DNA from: Lutjanus erythropterus
Taxonomy: Eukaryota; Chordata; Actinopteri; Lutjaniformes; Lutjanidae
DNA: 64,000 bases
Direction: 5' to 3'
Assembly: GCA_020091685.1 (NCBI GenBank)
Contig: CM034613.1
Location: 17,318,932-17,382,931, forward strand
Shown one piece after another: positions 36,281 through 47,917 of this stretch. The translations under genes and the position numbers were made by a program. The notes under the pieces were generated by a model. It was not told the DNA's origin. It saw only the letters and a list, made by a program, of their open reading frames with translations, and ran no database searches. Positions within the stretch are counted from its first letter, which is position 1. The number at the start of each line of letters is the position of its first letter.

Positions 36281-38518
36281 CTGCAAGATACAGACACAGT
36301 GAGCGACTCTTGATTAAGTTTATTACATAAGAAATGACTGTGACTTTCTCAGCAGCTTGGTGGACACGACAGGAGTATTTATAGATATTCAGGATTTACT
36401 GAGAGCTCAGGGCGATGTCTTACATGCGGAAACAGTGTCTGCAATGCCTCATCGTTATGGAGGGGATAACCGTGCCTTTTAAATTGCTGCCACATAATCT
36501 CTGATTCCAGACAGACACTGTAAGCACAGCAGCTATTGTGGTGTGGAAATGGGCGGTGGAGTGCAGCCATATTGCTTTCAGGCTCACTGAGAGGCCACGG
36601 TGGTGCACACAAAGAGGGATTCCTCGATGGGACCATCATCATATTGAAAGCAGAGATCTCTAATGGGAATCAGATGATTGTCTGCTACATCTTCCAGGAG
36701 CTGGATGCTTCACTTGATGACTACATGCATTGTTTTTTAATAAATACGCTCCATATTAGGGCACATTCAATATCATCCAGCCCTGTGATGTAAAGCTGAG
36801 AAATAAACTGAATGAAATTATCTTAGTTTATTCATAACAGAATTTTGTAATGTTCATTTCTTGCCTAAATTCACTTATTGGCTTTCTACCATAAGTTGAG
36901 AAGATCAATATCACTCCCTTTTCTGAGCGTTAAGTGTGCAGCTGGATCCAGATGGTAGCTTTGCTTAGCTTAGCATAAAGACTGGAAGCAGGAGGAAACT
37001 GCTGGCCATACTACCAAGAGGCAAAACCTCTAATGTCAATAAGTAACAAGTTACTTTCGTATAACATGTGCAGAAACAGTTTTAGGGGAAGTTTCATGCT
37101 GCAACAATTTCTTGATGAATAATAGTTTATCCATCTGTGCAGTACTTCAGATTAAGATTCAGTTTTGTTGTATCTCAATCATATTCACACATGAAAAAAA
37201 GAGCTTAAGTCCTAGGTTCTTTACTTTTACAATTCTACATGAATTAAACAATCAAGATAATGTCTTATTACATCATCTTCAGAAATACTGGTAAAAGACA
37301 AATAGACAGATGGACAAGGAGCATGGTTGCATGCAGGCAAACAGTCCATGTGGAGAGGAAAAGAGGTGCCTGAAATGCAATTTCAGAACCCAATGGCAAT
37401 AGTCTGATAACAAAATAGCTTTTAAAAAAAATCATCTGGATTCATATGCAGATATCCGTTTATATAGATTAGCTTCCAATGCCATTTTTGTGGCTGAAAT
37501 TGCTAATTGGACTGCAGACAATGAACGATGCACAGAAGAGGACTCCTTGATATTCGTTATCTGGATAAGCACCGGCTTCAGCAGAAGCCCCAAAACACTG
37601 ACGTCGCCCCCAAGGCTAAATGCTCATCAGATGATAGTCAGTCTAGCTGACAACACACAGACATGAGAGTGGTTTCCATCTTCTTGTCTAACTCTTGGAA
37701 AGAAAGTGAGTAAGCCTATTCCCTCAAATATCAATTTATTCCTTTAAACAAGAGCTACAACAACCAATGATCCATAACAGATTCCAGCCCATGTTCCCGT
37801 CCAAAACTTGCACATATCAAAGTATGAAAGGAAATATGAAATATATTTTTATTTTTCATCGTAGAAGTGAATATGTCAATCACAATAGTACCTTTAGCAG
37901 TTAAACTAATGCAGTCTGGTACAAAGCTTAGAGTTTCATAAGTTATAACACCAGCGAAATTCAATAAAAGACCATAAAGTTGAGTGAACACCTCTCTGGA
38001 ACAACATAAAAAGGCAGCTGAGCACTTCTGAGGTCACATCACCCGACCTGACTGCTCGACTTCACTTCCTTTTGGCTGAATGAACACCTCCGAGAACATT
38101 GTGTCTCATCACTCGCCCACTCTGAAGTCTAAAAAGCACACAGCAAGGCTATGTTTAGGAAGCTGCACATACATTAAGTACAGTGCTGTGATGGAATGAT
38201 TTCAGCTCATCACACAGACTGAGAACATCACAGGAGATAATCCCAGTTGTTCTGACTATAACTGGACAAGAAGTTCAAAACTACAAAACGCTGATGGAAC
38301 ATATTTTGTCATGTCAGATTTCAGATAAATCGCTCCAGCCTCTTTTTAAAATTAACCTGCTATTCACTCTTTATAATCCTCATCAATAGGTGTTCCCATG
38401 ATATCAGACGTTTCCCCCAAAAATGTTGAGCCGAACTCAGAGCACAATGAGTTACACAGCCAAAATGTGTGAGCAGTTGATAGCAGAAAGCGGATTAGAG
38501 AGTTTTGGATTGGCCTAC
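36281..38518 (-). other. dok7: dok7 intron with AGCATAAAGACTGG repeats
   Basis: A 2.2 kb intron between donor TCGGAG|GTAGGC and acceptor TCTTGCAG|GC. It contains a sense copy of the AGCATAAAGACTGG family (about 36890-37110) and an opposite-sense fragment of the same family (37650-37745, GACATGAGAGTGGTTTCCAT). Nothing coding is seen. Confidence 0.75.
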
Positions 38519-38607
38519 CTCCGAGTTCCTCTCGGGCGCCCGACTCTCCATGATCTCATAAGCAGGATCAGCTCTGCGTCTTTCCTCTTTACTATTAAGC
38601 CTTTTGT
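38519..38607 (-). CDS. dok7: dok7 exon with YEIM motif (long form)
   Basis: An 89 nt exon between acceptor CTCCCACCAG|AC and donor TCGGAG|GTAGGC, entered in phase 1 and left in phase 0. It encodes a charged stretch, DKRLNSKEERRRADPAYEIM, then ESRAPERNSE. YEIM (38560-38549) is a second YxxM motif in a strongly acidic/basic context. Phase agreement on both sides and the recurring motif class make it a confident internal exon despite its size. Confidence 0.87.
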
Positions 38608-40283
38608 CTGGTGGGAGAGAAAAATATAGTGTGTTTTAAATATAAAAACTAAACTGCTATTTTTTTTTTTTGGTGCCAATAGCCAGGGCAGAAAATAGTC
38701 TTATCCCACATTGTGCTTATTTAAATCCATTTTGTGAATCAAAGCAGACAAGGTCCTCTCTAAGTATAAATGCATGATTTTCTGCAAATCCAGTGATGGA
38801 ACAAATAACAGTGCAGCTCAAAATACCACAAACTACTATACACATGAAGAAATGGCATCCCCCGGTGCTGGAATAAGAGCTGTAATAACATGATAACATG
38901 CAAGAGACGGACACCATAATCAACATGCTGGTAAAGAAGTTCAACATGCAGCAGACAGTTTAGTGCCATTTATTACAATCAAAACCCTGTTATCACTGAT
39001 ACCTTCAGTTTTATTCATGTAAAAAGTTTTTATTTTGAAAAACCTGACTGACACATCAGCAGTGACGACATTACAGCCTGAATAATAGAGGATTTCTTAA
39101 GGTTAATACCAATATATATCTAACAATTAAAAAGATATGTCTGCCGATGATCATTTTTTATTTGGCAAAAATTGTCCTTACTAATATAAAAGGGGTGGAG
39201 AAGGGTTTAACATTGACATCTGTCACCCTCATCTCTGACTATTCTTAAGCTAATAATTGCCTTTAAAACAATAATAATTATTAATATAGGAAAAACATAT
39301 ATGCAATGGTTACTTGAACTTTTTACACTCCACAGACAATATTAACCTTGTATTTGGCAGGTGACAGGTACTGATTTCATCTCCTGCAACCATCCATGTA
39401 ATGTAATACAATGCAGGACTATTAGACTGCATTACTTTTAGTTCGGTATACCTAATAACATATGTATCAGCCTAATAGGAAGAAGAAATTTCAGAAGAGA
39501 AATGCAAAAAAGTCTGAATGTTAACGTTGGTTGCCATTACATAGTTTGTCCACCAGAGAGTGCTGACAAGTTTATTTTTTACAGTTTTTTTTTAAAAGTT
39601 CTTTAAGACAACCTCAATAAGATATTTTATGTTAAAAAAAAAAAGAACAGTATGTTTTGGCCAAAATTAAACTAATCTTTACAGTTACGTTATAAGCCAG
39701 TATTAATAAGTAATAGTTCTGGGATGCGAAAAACCATGTTAATCGTTTATATTTGGTAACAATGCTCTCATAAATGTTGGTAATCCATTAATAAATTCTC
39801 AGTGAGTTGCTAATAAATGCCTTTTTCCAAAAGGTAAGCCATCATAAGGCCCTGTCAGTCAAATTTATTATTCACAATCTGGCAACCCAAAGGCTGCTTT
39901 ATAACTCACTTACAATACATCAAGAAAACACTTATTAACCATTAATAAAGTCTTACAACCCTTCATAACAGAAGCATTATTAGAATTTTTTCAGCCTTAA
40001 AAATCCTCCATCAGTCAGTCTCTAGTGATCGTTTCTGATTTTCTAACTCTCACAGTAATCCCCCCTCAAACAGCTCAGTTGTAAAAGCAGCACAACAAAA
40101 AGAAACAGAGAGTGCAGAGAGGAAACAAGCAGCTGATTAAAGAAAAGAAGCCAGGAGGAAAGTCTGTTTTTATTGATGATAAAGAAGAACAACAGAGCAG
40201 AAACAAAGAGAAGATCCATTTCAAAGCACTGAAGAGGAAAAGGACACCAGAGGAACGGTGGGGGCTTTGAAGAGGCCTCTTAC
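38608..40283 (-). other. dok7: dok7 intron
   Basis: A 1.7 kb intron between donor GCGAAG|GTAAGA and acceptor CCCACCAG|AC. Positions 39745-39990 have ATTAATAAA/TTATTAACC words of a dispersed fish repeat. Otherwise it is AT-rich and featureless. Confidence 0.75.
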
Positions 40284-40952
40284 CTTCGCTGGACACTGTC
40301 CGACCATTCATCTCTTCATACTGACACCGCCCGTCCGCGCTCAGTGATCCATCACTGCAAGCCTGATGGAGGAGCTCCTCATTAGCACCGGCTTCATGTT
40401 CTTGGCTCTTCTTCAGGCTTAGTATGGTGGAAATGCTCCTGTTATGGTACATTTCAGCAGGTATGACCCGTGGAGGAGGGCGGCAGCGCTCTCCCTGACA
40501 CTTGAGACAGTTTTCATAAATGACAGCGGCTCTTCTGTCACGCTGGGAGTCTTGCGATGATGGTGCACAGGTGCCAGTTGGTGCAGATTTGAGCTCATTT
40601 CCAAGTCTAGGGCTCATTGACTCATACAAGTTCAGTCTGTTAGTTTTCGCCTCTGGCTGCCTGTCTGTGTTTGGAAAGCCTAACAGATCAGCTAAGAGAC
40701 TGGCTAATTTCTCTCTTCCTGTTTTTGGCAGTGGTGAGTCCTCACCCGTCCTCGTTGTTGGCTCTCCGTCTGAGCTGTGGATGCTTCCAGCGCCAGGAGA
40801 GGCGCAGGGTTTCTCCAGAAATTTCTTCACCGCAATACTGCATTCACTGGCAGTAGTGCTGGGTGTGCATGGTGATTTGTCAACACTTCGATCTGCTGGA
40901 TTGAAAATATGATGTTCTGGAGGCAAAAACACCTTCAACACACGTCGATTTC
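40284..40952 (-). CDS. dok7: dok7 large exon, tyrosine-rich tail (long form)
   Basis: A 669 nt exon between acceptor CCTGATTTAG|GA and donor GCGAAG|GTAAGA, phase 1 in and phase 1 out, open throughout. It encodes about 223 residues, largely low-complexity Ser/Pro/Glu and probably disordered. Motifs in order are REKLASLLADLLGFP (a possible short helix), YESM (40626-40615), YENC (40518-40507) overlapping a CLKCQGERC cluster, MYHNRS, and YEEM (40320-40309). YESM and YEEM are YxxM motifs. It has no counterpart in the 504-residue human protein as I remember it. The plus-strand frame at 40520-40912 is its antisense shadow. Its function as an adaptor tail is inference. Confidence 0.9.
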
Positions 40953-41085
40953 CTAAATCAGGTCAGTAAGCTGTGGCTGCTACAATAAACCACTAGTGCT
41001 TTTTCTCAAACATGCGTCAACTCTATTCATGCATGCAGAAATCAGTGCATGATGCAGTAGGCATGCAATATTTCATCACACTTAC
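40953..41085 (-). other. dok7: Short dok7 intron (133 nt)
   Basis: Donor ACCAG|GTAAGT and acceptor TGATTTAG|GA. A TACTGACCTGA stretch about 12-20 nt before the acceptor fits a branch point. It is the only short intron in this part of the gene. Confidence 0.85.
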
Positions 41086-41134
41086 CTGGTATGGCAGGTA
41101 CCACTGAACCACTTGCAGGGATGTTCGGTGTCCC
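41086..41134 (-). CDS. dok7: dok7 49-nt micro-exon (long form)
   Basis: It lies between acceptor ATATCACAG|GG and donor ACCAG|GTAAGT, entered in phase 0 and left in phase 1. It encodes GTPNIPASGSVVPAIP plus one base. It carries no domain and acts as the junction between the conserved Dok-7 body and the long tail. Because its length is not a multiple of three, skipping it would shift the frame of the downstream tail. It is called on splice sites and exact phase fit to both neighbours. Confidence 0.8.
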
Positions 41135-42579
41135 CTGTGATATAGAGAATTAAACAAATTAGACTTTCACATCCACATCTTAGTCTGGTGTTTAAGCTCT
41201 AACATAGGATTACAAAGAGACATTGTTTTATTCTGCACTTTTGTAAATTATGTTCTTTTCCAATTGCGAAAAGTAACAAAGTGAAGAAAAAATAAAAAAG
41301 GTGCATTGTTTTACACATTTTAATTCTTAACTGTACAGATCAGGACATAAAAAATATAAACCTCTGGCCATTTTACTTTTTCAAAACTAGTTCTTCTAAA
41401 AAAGTAATTGGATAGGTCTGCCCTAAACCGTATGGGAATTGCATAGGATAATGGAAATCTGAGACTCTTGTGGATTCAATAAGCCTGACCATATTCTTGT
41501 GAGATAATGCCCCAACAGTTAGAAATGTTTTTGAAACCTGACCTCTACGTATAAAAAGACCTATTGTGATCTCTAGGATAATCACAGCCTCATAAAACTT
41601 CACAACAACAAACTAGAGACGCGGGGCGTTCAGAGGATGTATGGGTTTCCTCGATATATTGACAATGAGGACGTTCTGAGCAATTTCTGGAACAGAAGTC
41701 CTTGGCAACCAGTCTCAAATTGTCAGAAAGCTTTGATACCAAATCACAGCATGATTTCCTCTGTGGTGTTTCTCCAGGTCTTGGTAATTTAAGGTGGTAT
41801 TTTGAGGTACCTTGGCCCTTTTTATCAATTCTCGAGCGGTCTAAAATAGTTCCATTTCACACCGAATCTCTATAATAAACGATATATCAACAGAAAAATT
41901 GCTGCAATGACTAACTGAGCATGAGACAATAAAACACACAACCTGAGCAGCCCTCTCCTGTAACAGCTCAGCACAGAGGACTGTTTCAGTTTCAAGGCTG
42001 TGAGGTGTCAGTGCTGTGAATGTCATGTCCATGGCTGTCAGATGACTACATCCATCACACAGAGCTTATTCCACACTTTGATTTTGTGAGAAGATTTATT
42101 ACCCACACTCCCCCATCAGTGTGACTTCAATTAATTATGATAAATTAACTTTGTGCACTGAATATGTTGATAAAAATGTGAAGTGACTTTTGTTTTAGGA
42201 TTTAGTTCTGGTTTAATGTTTTCTTTTGAACTAGCCCTTTAACTGTGAGCCAATAAACACTACAGGGGTGGATTGTGTTGCTCACGCTGAGGGTGATAAA
42301 TGCCCTCCCACACTGTTCATGCCTGATCCGTCAGCTTCTGGCCAAATAATGCTCATGTTTCATTTAGTTCCCAGAGGACTGACTAAAGTCAAACAAACAT
42401 TTTATTCAGGTTATCAGATGCAATTTGCATCATGAACTAAATGCACTACCAGCAGGTGGAGCTGTAAGTTTAGAGTTTTCAATAAAAGTGACTGAAATGG
42501 AAAGACCAGGACAAAAAAAGCTTTTACTGTGTTTGCACCTGAATGTTAAAATTAGCTTAAAAATAGCTCAAGATCAGCT

Positions 42580-42771
42580 TTAAAGGGATAGTTTGGATTA
42601 TCTGAAGTGGGGTTGTGTGAGGTAATTTTTGATAGTGTATTACCTACAGTAGATGCTAGTCAGCACTGCCCCACTATCTAAGAAATGTGCTGCTGTGGAC
42701 GACGGGGTCTACGACTATGGATAAGTGCCTCATACTACCCCGCTTAAAAAAAATGTGAACTATCCCTTTAA
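42580..42771. mobile_element. TTAA-flanked MITE, copy 2
   Basis: TTAAAGGGATAGTTTGGATT at the left end and ACTATCCCTTTAA at the right end. The internal sequence has GGTTGTGTGAGG and ATGGATAAGTGCCTCATAC words shared with the copy at 48886-49110. 192 bp, non-coding. Confidence 0.82.
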
Positions 42772-43117
42772 GGACTAGAGCTCTTGCACTGCAAATCCAA
42801 GAAAATATTTGAAAATGTCATTCAGATTTCAACTGAAAATCATCACATGAAGGAAAAACAAGAAGATAAAGAACAAAATCAGGAGTATAAAAGTGGTATA
42901 AATGTAAAAATATGTACTGTATATCTACGATAGCCAAGCACAATATTTCTTGAAAACTAATTTCTCCTAAAATACAACATGTCTCTCTTCTCTTACAGCA
43001 ACTTATCAAGACTAGAAATAAGCTGAAACAATTAATTCAATTCACAGAATAGCTGAATGTCAGTAAATTAATTGGCAAACTAGGGGTACATTGTTCACAA
43101 TGATATCAGACTAATTA

Positions 43118-46107
43118 GGGCCCGAGCACCCGCGGTGCGAGGCCCTATTGAAATTGCTCGGATTATTCTTATTATTATTATTATTATTATTATTCTGGCA
43201 AAAGTAAATCGCATATTTGGAGGCCTTAACATATATGAAAACTCATGAAATTTGGCGGCCGCATCAGTCCCGGCGAAAAATTACGTATTTTAAGGGTCTC
43301 GCAAATGGGCGGGGCGAAATGGCTCAGTAGCGCCATCTACAGACGAGCCCCGACGGCATGTTTCTCCGACACGCACGAAACTTGGTACGCAGATAGAACA
43401 CACTGGGACGCACAAAAAAGCCTCTTGGAGCCATGGGCTAAACCCTACAGGAAGTCGGCCATTTTGGATTTTGCGCCCGTTTTTGGCGTTTTCCACGTGT
43501 CGTATTTGAACGAACTCCTCCGACACGGTTCGTCATAATGACTTCAAAATCGCTGTGTACCATCTAGACAACTGTGTGATTAAACGTTGTTAAAAGCTAG
43601 ACCTCATGTTAAAGTGCCTGGATGTTAGGTGGCGGCGAATTTTGGCGTTTCGCCATGAAACAGGAAATGGCCATAACTTTGGGGTACATGGTCAGATCTG
43701 CCTGAAACTTCATATGTTTATTAACAGGCCCGGTATGAACATATGGTATGAGTTTCGTCCAGGTCTGTGGCCAAATGGCTTGGCCACGCCCCTTAACGCA
43801 TTTCGCCAAAACACAGGAAGTGGCTTTAACCTCCCTGTGCTTGGTCAAAACTGCCTGAAATTTTACATGTTTATTAACAGTCCCAGTCTGAACATATGGT
43901 ATAAGTTCCATCAATGTCCGTGGTCAAATGGCTTGACCACGCCCTTTGACGTGCGGCGCCGCAAATAGTGAGTTTTGGCCGACGTGCACGAAAATTGGTA
44001 CACATATGTATCACAGGGAGACGAACAAAAAAGTCTCTTGGACCCATAGGCTAAAGTCAACAGGAAGTCGGCAATTTTGACTTTCGTGCTCAATTTTGGT
44101 GTATTCCACAAGACCTATTTTAACTAATTCCTCCTACAAAAATTCTTCAATTGACTTCAACACTGGCCTGGAGCATCTAGACAAGTGTGTGATTAAAACT
44201 TATTAAAAGATTTGGTCAGTTTTAAACGCTGTGGCTGTAGTGGGGTGGTGAATTTTGGCGGTTCACCATGAAACAGGAAATTGCTAGAACTTTAATGTAA
44301 ATGAGCCAATCTGCATCAAACTTCACATGTGTGATAATAAGCATGCCCTGAACACAGCTATGTAATACTGGGGGCAGGAAATGACAGTGAATTCCTTTAA
44401 AAAGTAGTTCACCCAAAAATGAAATTGCACTCAATATCTACTCATTCCTATAGTGATGTGAGGATGGATTAAGATCTCCAGTTCACAAGACACTCTGAGT
44501 TTCAACAGGAAACAGAACTGTAGTGAAATCCAGCACAATTGATGTGAAGAGTGATCAGTTGTACAATGAAAAAAATGAACACAAATAAACCCACAAAATG
44601 TGTGGGTTGTGCATGCATTTCCAGTCTCAGAGGCTACAGTTGACAATGAGGCTGAAAACATGGTGTAAATGGTGTCTTTTTAGGTTACATTTTACTGTCA
44701 CCTATTACAGACACTTAATCACACCACACAACGGTACAGAGACATTTTGTGGGTTATTTGAGTTCTTTTTTTTACATGTACCGGATTTGGCTGCGCAGCT
44801 GGCTTTTGCCAAAGCTCAGGTAGCGTATTGTGCACTCATTCCTGTGCTGATGTGAGGAGGGATAAAGATTTCCAGTTCACAAGACACTCCCATAGTTTAA
44901 GCAGAAAACAGAACTGTAGTCAAATCCAGTGCAATTGAAGTGAAGAGTGATCAGTTTTACAATGTAAAAAATGAACACAAAAAGCCCACAAAATGTCTCC
45001 ATGCTGCACGAATGATTTCATCCTGGAAACCACTCAGACAACAGACAGAGTTTTTCCTCAGAAATAGTGACTTGTTAGGCACACAGTTTAACTAACAAAC
45101 CTTCAACAGAGAAGAAAATGTCTGAAGACTTTCACATAGAGGAGAAACATCATTTCTTTGCTGCAGCTGTATTACTTGGGCTACAGCATGTGTACCAGCT
45201 TCAGCTGTGTGCACGCACTTCCAGTCTCAGAGGCTACAGAATTGTCCTATCTGCATCAAACTTCACATGTGTGATAATAGGCATGCCCTGAACACATCTA
45301 CGTAATATTGGGAGCAGGAAACAACTTGGAATTCTTTAAAAAACTAGTTCACCCAAAAATGAAATTGCACTCAATATCTACTCATTCCTGTGCTGATGTG
45401 AGGATGGATGAAGATCTCCAGTACATAAAATACTCCAAGAATTTCAACAGAAAACAAAACCATAGTGACATCCAGTGCAATTGAAGTGAAGAGTGATCAG
45501 TTTTATAATGTAAAAATGAACACAAAAAGCTCACAAAATGTCTCCATGCTGCACTAATGATTTAATCCTGGAAACCACTCAGACAACAGACAGAGTTTTT
45601 CTCAGAAATAGTGACTTGTTAGGCACACAGTTTAATTAACAAACTTTCAACAGAGAAGAAAATGTCTGAGCACTTGGAGATAGAAGAGAAACACTGTTTT
45701 ATGGCTGCAGCTGTGCCGCTTGGGATAGAGCTTGTGTACGTGCTTCAGCCGTGTGCATGCATTTCCAGTCTCAGAGGCTACAGTTGACAATGAGGCTGAA
45801 AACACAGTGTAAATAGTGTCTTTTTGGGTTACATTTTACTGTCACCTCTTACAGACACTTAAATCACACCACAGGAGCGGTACGGAAACATTTTGTGGGT
45901 TATTTGTGCGCACTTGAGGTCTTCACCCGTCCTTGCATCAGCACGGGGGTGAGTGGGTGTCGAGCGCCGTTTGGTTTTCAGGGCGGACCGTGGCTTAGGG
46001 GCGACGTCCGACGGTCGCGGCGACGCGTAGCCTCTCCGCTCCGGGGCGAGTCCGGCGGGCGGGCGGCGGTGGCCGGCCCCCCGAGTGGCGCGGGGGTGCT
46101 CGGGCCC
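43118..46107. mobile_element. 3 kb element with GGGCCCGAGCACCC inverted ends
   Basis: A perfect 14 bp inverted terminal repeat, GGGCCCGAGCACCC, lies at 43118-43131 and 46094-46107. Just inside the left end are GGTGCGAGGCCCTATTG and an ATT microsatellite. The words GAAACTTGGTACGCAG, AGGAAGTCGGCCATTTTGG and GCCTGAAACTTCATATG are ones I recall from an abundant teleost repeat. It is internally modular. The block at about 43350-43470 is repeated at 43965-44085, a block at 43660-43796 is repeated at 43812-43950, and the stretch 44826-45240 is repeated at a 545 bp offset (45366-45782). The right 200 bp is extremely CpG-rich. The open frames (for example 43245-43538) match no domain. Just outside the right end is GCTGCTTGCAGCTTTAAT. 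Confidence 0.85.
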
Positions 46108-46454
46108 GTTCATCGCTGCTTGCAGCTTTAATTTGGTTTATTATTTGTTAAATATTGTGATTATGGCAATATTGCATCTTGTTGACTAAATGCCGTCGTA
46201 CCGTCACACACAGCAACAACAAGCACGGCTGAATGCCAAAGCACCATTCCTACTGGCTCCATGATGGAGGAGCTCACTCCAAAAAGTGAAGCAACTTCAG
46301 TGGTATGTGAGTGGTTTGGTTCCAAAAGATCAGTTGTACAATTAAGTAACATGTAAGACACTCAAGAAGACTGTAACAACAGAAGGAAACACCTGGTTGA
46401 GTACGAGAAGAGCCAAAAATCCCGTGAGGAGAGTTCAACAAGTATTGAGAGTTC

Positions 46455-46560
46455 TAAACCAAACTTTTTTTTCAGTATTTTGTATTATTGTAAAGAATAT
46501 CATAGAAATACCCTGAAATATCGTGATAATATTTTAGGGCCATATTGCCCACCAATACTG
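46455..46560. repeat. ATATCGTGATATT-type repeat fragment
   Basis: TATCGTGATAATATTTTAGG followed by GCCATATTGCCCACC, with ATACC words upstream. Similar remnants are at 4786-4920 and 50330-50470. Confidence 0.55.
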
Positions 46561-47917
46561 GCAACTATTTCGACAGATTCAACTAATTTTGAAGCAAAAT
46601 GCAAAACATTCTCTGGTTTAAGCAACGCAGGTGTGAATACTGACTTATTTTCTTATGACTCTATGCTATTAACTGGGATATCTTTGGGTTTTGGAGTGCT
46701 GGCTGCACAAAACAAGTGAATAAGTAAACTTGGGAAGTTGGTTAGTTCTAATGGGCCTTTTTTCTGACATTTTATGGACCAAATGATTGAGAAAATAATC
46801 CCCCGATTAATTTGATAATGAGAATAATTGTTCGTTGCAGTCCTAAAACACACAAATTAAACTCTGAAGAAGAAATTGCTACCAATTCTGTGATCACGAA
46901 GCCACAAAGAAAAGCTTTTTCTCCTTGGAGACAACGGCTGAGTATCATCATTTTGAGAATAATGTCAAAATGCTTGAAGTCAAAATGTCAATAAAGCTTA
47001 AATACAATGTTGAGAATAAAGTCAGAAGTGTATTTTAACTATATCCTTGACATTTTGACTTTTTTTTCTTATGCAAATGCGTAAAGTTATTTTTTTTTTT
47101 TTGGCCATAATTCTCTCCTGTAGCCTCATATTGAGAAGGTTTTACTCGAAGAATAACATCACAGAAGTTTATTTTTTATCTTGGTCATAAAAGCCACAAA
47201 TAAACTTGGGTGACATTGAGTCAGTGTAGAGTTTACATGTATTTCTCAGAATAAACACAACACTCTCTTAAACTCAACAGTATTACGTAAAAAAAAAAAA
47301 AAAGGAGATAGAGGTGTACAAAGAGAAAAACTGCAAGTCAAGGTCTAAATCTGCTGGATACAATGACAGTGTCAAATGGCTGCTGAAATGCTGACTTGTC
47401 AGACAGATGGGCCATGGGACTGTTTTTTTTTTGTTTTGACACCAATAGCAGAGCAGCATCACCGTCAGCCTGCACGATACCACAAAGGTCATATTGACAG
47501 CGTGCTACAGAACAGATGATGGAGTGATGATGCGGCCTGTTCACACAAGCTGCTACAGTATGACAGGGAGCTGCACAACACAACACGTTCAGGAGACTAT
47601 CTGAACAGGGAACGTGGCTTTTTTTTTTTTTTTTTTAAAGTTTGAGGCGAACAGGTGGCCAACGAGAGCAGAACTACGCTTGTATCTGAGCAACAAGACA
47701 CTTAAGTTCACACAACTGACCAAGTTTTGGGAGAGTTACTTTAAAAATGTATTCTGATACAATTACAAATTCTTAGCAGTGATCCTGATAAGAACCCCCA
47801 TTTTTACCAAATGTATCTGTAATCCGATTCCTTCTTTTTTCAGTTGCCCTCTTTTGTATCCTAACTACATTTCTCCCCAAGCCTGCAACTGGCACATAAA
47901 GCTATTTTTCTACTCAC

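Larger units (their letters stand above)
41135..47917 (-). other. dok7: dok7 intron that starts at the human-like stop region
   Basis: A 6.8 kb intron with donor TTTAAG|GTGAGT. It contains MITE copy 2 (42580-42771), the 3 kb element at 43118-46107 and repeat remnants at 46455-46560 and 46785-46850. A run of T lies at about 47621-47636. Its first 57 nt form an in-frame extension of the upstream exon (see the exon at 47918). Confidence 0.8.

Noticed and set aside
40075-40283. Continuation of the minus-strand open frame past the dok7 donor at 40284
   Set aside because: The frame stays open for 69 more codons, but GCGAAG|GTAAGA is a strong donor and the next exon fits in phase. The hydrophobic, Leu/Cys/Phe-rich continuation looks like translated intron. 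A minor read-through form cannot be excluded.
40520-40912. Plus-strand open frame of 130 codons
   Set aside because: It is antisense to the 669 nt dok7 exon, which is supported by splice sites, phase and motifs. The plus-strand frame has no independent support.
43245-43538. 97-codon frame in the 3 kb element, with an overlapping antisense frame
   Set aside because: Part of a repetitive module with no recognisable domain, and part of the module recurs in degenerate form at 43965-44085. Not a gene.
45900-46110. Possible ribosomal RNA gene fragment
   Set aside because: The CpG-rich texture resembles rDNA spacer, but I see no conserved 18S, 5.8S or 28S word. It lies inside the inverted ends of a repeat element.
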